From contig BHEQ01000076.1 in the NCBI GenBank assembly GCA_003864535.1, positions 1 through 8,316 of the forward strand: a DNA stretch of 8,316 nucleotides. Reading direction: 5' to 3'. This DNA comes from Gammaproteobacteria bacterium. GTDB lineage: Bacteria; Pseudomonadota; Gammaproteobacteria; Cardiobacteriales; Wohlfahrtiimonadaceae. Within the stretch, counting starts at the first letter, position 1, and every line of letters begins with the position of its first letter. The notes beneath the pieces are model-generated. The model made no database searches and was not told the origin of the DNA. It worked only from the letters and a program-made list of their open reading frames with translations. Positions 6,473 through 8,316 of the stretch are shown here, one piece after another. Made by a program: the position numbers and the translations under genes.

Positions 6473-6550
6473 ATATTTAAATTACATATTTAAATTATAT
6501 GCTTAAATTATATATCTAAATAATACATCTAAATCTTATATCTAAATCAC
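6473..6550. repeat. Six tandem 13-bp AT-rich repeats upstream of clpX
   Basis: Six contiguous 13-bp units start at 6473, 6486, 6499, 6512, 6525 and 6538: ATATTTAAATTAC, ATATTTAAATTAT, ATGCTTAAATTAT, ATATCTAAATAAT, ACATCTAAATCTT, ATATCTAAATCAC. The consensus is about ATATYTAAATYAY, with TAAAT invariant at unit positions 6-10. The array ends about 100 bp before the clpX ATG and continues into a decayed seventh start (ATCTTGC). A period of 13 is off the helical repeat, so successive copies face different sides of the DNA. Confidence 0.9.
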
Positions 6551-6557
6551 ATCTTGC

Positions 6558-6581
6558 TTTATTGATTTATTGGTTTATTGC
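6558..6581. repeat. Three tandem 8-bp TTTATTGN repeats upstream of clpX
   Basis: TTTATTGA (6558-6565), TTTATTGG (6566-6573) and TTTATTGC (6574-6581) are directly adjacent and differ only in the last base; TTTA then begins a partial fourth copy. The array overlaps the proposed clpX -35 box and spacer. Confidence 0.85.
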
Positions 6582-6589
6582 TTTAGAAT
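6562..6589 (+). promoter_or_regulatory. Possible clpX promoter overlapping the 8-bp repeats
   Basis: A -35-like TTGATT (6562-6567, 4/6) and a -10-like TAGAAT (6584-6589, 5/6) with a 16-bp spacer lie about 60 bp before the clpX ATG. The spacer consists of the second and third 8-bp repeat units. No convincing heat-shock (sigma32) promoter was seen. Chance matches are common in such AT-rich DNA. Confidence 0.35.
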
Positions 6590-6650
6590 CTTACTTATAA
6601 AATTCTTTAAAATCCTTATTTATTAACCTATTTTCTGACACTGTGAACTT

Positions 6651-7982
6651 ATGCCTACTAAAAAATCTGATAAAACACATACTTGCTCTTTTTGTGGTAA
6701 AAATCAAAACGAAGTTAAAAAACTCATTGCAGGGCCTAAAGTCTTTATTTGTGATGAATGTATCGTATTATGTAATGAATTAGTTATTCCTGAGCTAAAT
6801 GCGCCACCTTTATCAACATCTTTATTAGACGCGCCACTGCCCAAGCCTAAAGAAATATTTGAGGCTTTAAATCAATATGTGATTGGGCAAGAAAAAGCTA
6901 AAAAAGCTCTGTCTGTTGCGGTTTATAATCACTATAAACGTTTAGAGATAAAAGCTGAAAATAATGAAGTTGAGGTTTCTAAATCTAATATATTATTAAT
7001 TGGACCGACAGGTTCTGGAAAAACATTATTAGCCGAAACCTTAGCGCGTATGCTCAATGTCCCCTTTGCAATGGCTGATGCAACTACTTTAACTGAAGCT
7101 GGTTATGTTGGTGAAGATGTTGAAAATATCATTTTAAAATTATTGCAAAAGTGTGAATTTGATGTTGAAAAAGCTCAAACAGGGATTATTTATATCGATG
7201 AGATCGATAAAATATCGCGCAGGAGTGATAATCCAAGCATCACACGTGATGTTTCAGGTGAAGGCGTTCAGCAAGCTTTATTAAAATTAATTGAAGGAAC
7301 TATAGCCTCAGTGCCGCCAATGGGTGGGCGTAAACATCCGCAAACAGAATTTTTACAAGTGGATACGCGTAATATTTTATTTATTTGTGGTGGGGCTTTT
7401 TCAGGTCTTGAAAAAATCGTCCAAATGCGTGCAGAAAAAGGCAGTATTGGCTTTAACGCGGTGGTTAAAGGCATTGAGGATAAAAAAACTTTGTCTCAAG
7501 CATTTGCAGAAACTCAACCTGAAGATTTAATTAAATATGGGCTAATCCCTGAGTTTATCGGACGTTTACCCGTAGTTGCGACTTTAACTGAATTAGATGA
7601 AAACGCCTTAATGCAAATTCTAGTTGAGCCTAAAAATGCAATTACCAAGCAGTTTGCAGAATTATTTAAGCGTGAAGGCGTTGAGATAGAGTTTACTGAT
7701 GGTGCTTTACTTGCGGTTGCAAAAAAAGCTATCGTTAGAAAAACAGGCGCACGCGGCTTACGGACTATTATAGAAAACACCTTAATGGATACGATGTTTG
7801 AGCTCCCCTCATTAGAACATGCGCTTAAGGTTATTGTGGATGAGAAAACTATAGAGACGAATATCTCACCAGTTATCTTATATGCACAAGATCTTAAACC
7901 CAAAAAAGATATAGCTAGCACTGCCAAAAAAGCTCCCGCAAAAACAAGCACCAGCTCCGCGCGTGCTAAAAAGAGCACTTAA
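6651..7982 (+). CDS. clpX: ATP-dependent Clp protease ATPase subunit ClpX
   Basis: A 443-aa AAA+ unfoldase that feeds substrates to the ClpP peptidase. Seen: an N-terminal zinc-binding domain with Cys12, Cys15, Cys34 and Cys37; Walker A GPTGSGKT (118-125); pore-1 loop GYVG (151-154); and Walker B IIYIDEID (179-186). Also present are the RKH loop (227-229), the IGF ClpP-docking loop (266-268), and the sensor-2 GARGLR (366-371). All functional motifs are present. It is about 20 residues longer than E. coli ClpX because of a Lys/Ala/Ser/Thr-rich tail (about 415-443). The intact IGF loop means a ClpP partner is expected, yet no clpP lies upstream, where it usually sits; the neighbour is the divergent fumarase gene. 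No strong ribosome site precedes the ATG (GTGAAC at 6643-6648 at best). The stop codon overlaps the rnt start (TAATG), suggesting coupled translation. Confidence 0.97.
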   Translation: MPTKKSDKTHTCSFCGKNQNEVKKLIAGPKVFICDECIVLCNELVIPELNAPPLSTSLLDAPLPKPKEIFEALNQYVIGQEKAKKALSVAVYNHYKRLEIKAENNEVEVSKSNILLIGPTGSGKTLLAETLARMLNVPFAMADATTLTEAGYVGEDVENIILKLLQKCEFDVEKAQTGIIYIDEIDKISRRSDNPSITRDVSGEGVQQALLKLIEGTIASVPPMGGRKHPQTEFLQVDTRNILFICGGAFSGLEKIVQMRAEKGSIGFNAVVKGIEDKKTLSQAFAETQPEDLIKYGLIPEFIGRLPVVATLTELDENALMQILVEPKNAITKQFAELFKREGVEIEFTDGALLAVAKKAIVRKTGARGLRTIIENTLMDTMFELPSLEHALKVIVDEKTIETNISPVILYAQDLKPKKDIASTAKKAPAKTSTSSARAKKST

Positions 7983-8316
7983 TGGCAGATCAATTATCCA
8001 ATATCCCACCCTTAGCCTTGCGCTTTCGTAGTTATTTGCCTGTAGTTATTGATGTTGAAACAGGTGGGCTTGATCCTCAAAAAGATGCCTTACTTGAAAT
8101 TGCAGCTACATTTTTACAGATGGATGAGCATGGTATGCTTTCGCTAAAATATACAGTTTCAGCCAATGTTGAGCCTGCTAAGGGGCTTGGAATTCATGAA
8201 CCCTCAATGAAGGTTAATGGGATTAAACTAGATAATCCATTTCGTTTTGCCATAACAGAAAAAGACGCTTTAAATAAAGTATTTGAAGCAACAAAAAAAG
8301 AAGTCAAAGCAAATGG
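7982..8316 (+). CDS. rnt: Ribonuclease T, N-terminal half (cut by window end)
   Basis: The first 111 codons of an open frame running off the window; E. coli RNase T has 215 residues. RNase T is a homodimeric DEDD-family 3'-5' exoribonuclease that trims the 3' ends of tRNAs and other small stable RNAs. Seen: LRFRSYLPVVIDVETGGL (residues 13-30), the Exo I motif with metal ligands Asp24 and Glu26; DALLEIAATFLQMDEHG (35-51), matching the E. coli DALLEIAA-x-x-L-x-MDE-x-G block; and VEPAKG...VNGI (65-81). The Exo II and Exo III motifs lie beyond the window. The ATG overlaps the last base of the clpX stop (TAATG), so translation is probably coupled to clpX. In E. coli rnt is not next to clpX. Confidence 0.93.
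   Translation, partial: MADQLSNIPPLALRFRSYLPVVIDVETGGLDPQKDALLEIAATFLQMDEHGMLSLKYTVSANVEPAKGLGIHEPSMKVNGIKLDNPFRFAITEKDALNKVFEATKKEVKAN

Larger units (their letters stand above)
6338..6650. promoter_or_regulatory. 313-bp AT-rich divergent control region of fumarase and clpX
   Basis: No gene is visible here. The gap must hold the promoters of both divergent genes. From the fumarase side it contains a duplicated 10-mer TAAATAGTAA (6354-6363, 6368-6377), three TTGATC hexamers (6386-6403) and a dyad ATGCTT/AAGCAT (6430-6435, 6443-6448). It then has six 13-bp repeats (6473-6550), three 8-bp repeats (6558-6581), and a promoter-like pair before clpX. On the minus strand ATGACA (plus 6421-6426) is a 5/6 match to a -35 box for the fumarase gene, but I found no good -10 at the right distance. 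Confidence 0.7.

Noticed and set aside
6473..6550. 13-mer AT repeats as a replication-origin unwinding element
   Set aside because: The 13-bp period recalls the oriC 13-mers, but I see no DnaA boxes (TTATNCACA) nearby, no dnaA or gidA neighbours, and the units lack the GATC start of oriC 13-mers.
7514..7978. 154-aa open frame on the minus strand
   Set aside because: It lies wholly inside clpX, whose protein is fully conserved in the plus frame; no domain or ribosome site supports it.
7910..7979. Lys/Ala/Ser/Thr-rich ClpX tail as a frameshifted or fused end
   Set aside because: The frame continues cleanly from the conserved C-domain to a stop that overlaps rnt; ClpX tails vary in length, so this is a plain extension.

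Overview
The window looks like chromosomal DNA of a low-GC (by eye, not counted) gammaproteobacterium that respires with a cbb3-type oxidase. Four things point there: the gene order rhodanese-grxC-secB (the E. coli yibN-grxC-secB arrangement), a SecB of clearly gammaproteobacterial type, an RNase T gene (a mainly gammaproteobacterial exonuclease), and a small ccoS gene for cbb3 oxidase assembly. I cannot name the genus. There are no phage, transposon, CRISPR or tRNA/rRNA signatures, and the protein genes look intact apart from the last, which is cut by the window edge.

Layout. (1) 44-2959, plus strand: an envelope pair. A secreted coiled-coil protein with a C-terminal LysM-like domain is followed with zero spacing by a 749-aa MscS-family channel with a very large periplasmic N-terminal region. 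(2) 3043-4664, plus strand: membrane-anchored rhodanese, glutaredoxin, SecB chaperone, and a 52-aa CcoS at 4506-4664. (3) 4665-4816: a convergent gap holding a long near-perfect palindrome. (4) 4817-6337, minus strand: a class I (4Fe-4S) fumarase. (5) 6338-6650: a divergent, very AT-rich gap built largely from several different short tandem repeats. (6) 6651-8316, plus strand: clpX without clpP beside it, overlapping the start of rnt (RNase T) by one base.

Functionally these are housekeeping genes: envelope mechanics and osmotic protection, thiol redox and protein export, cbb3 oxidase assembly, the TCA cycle, regulated proteolysis and RNA maturation. I do not see a convincing new multi-gene system. 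The unusual content is structural. Short degenerate tandem repeats of different unit length (12 bp x6, 18 bp x2, 15 bp x2, 6 bp x3, 13 bp x6, 8 bp x3) recur in gene 1 and in the gaps before secB, ccoS and clpX/fumarase, and a palindrome lies between ccoS and the fumarase gene. The gene neighbourhoods of clpX, rnt and ccoS also differ from the familiar ones.
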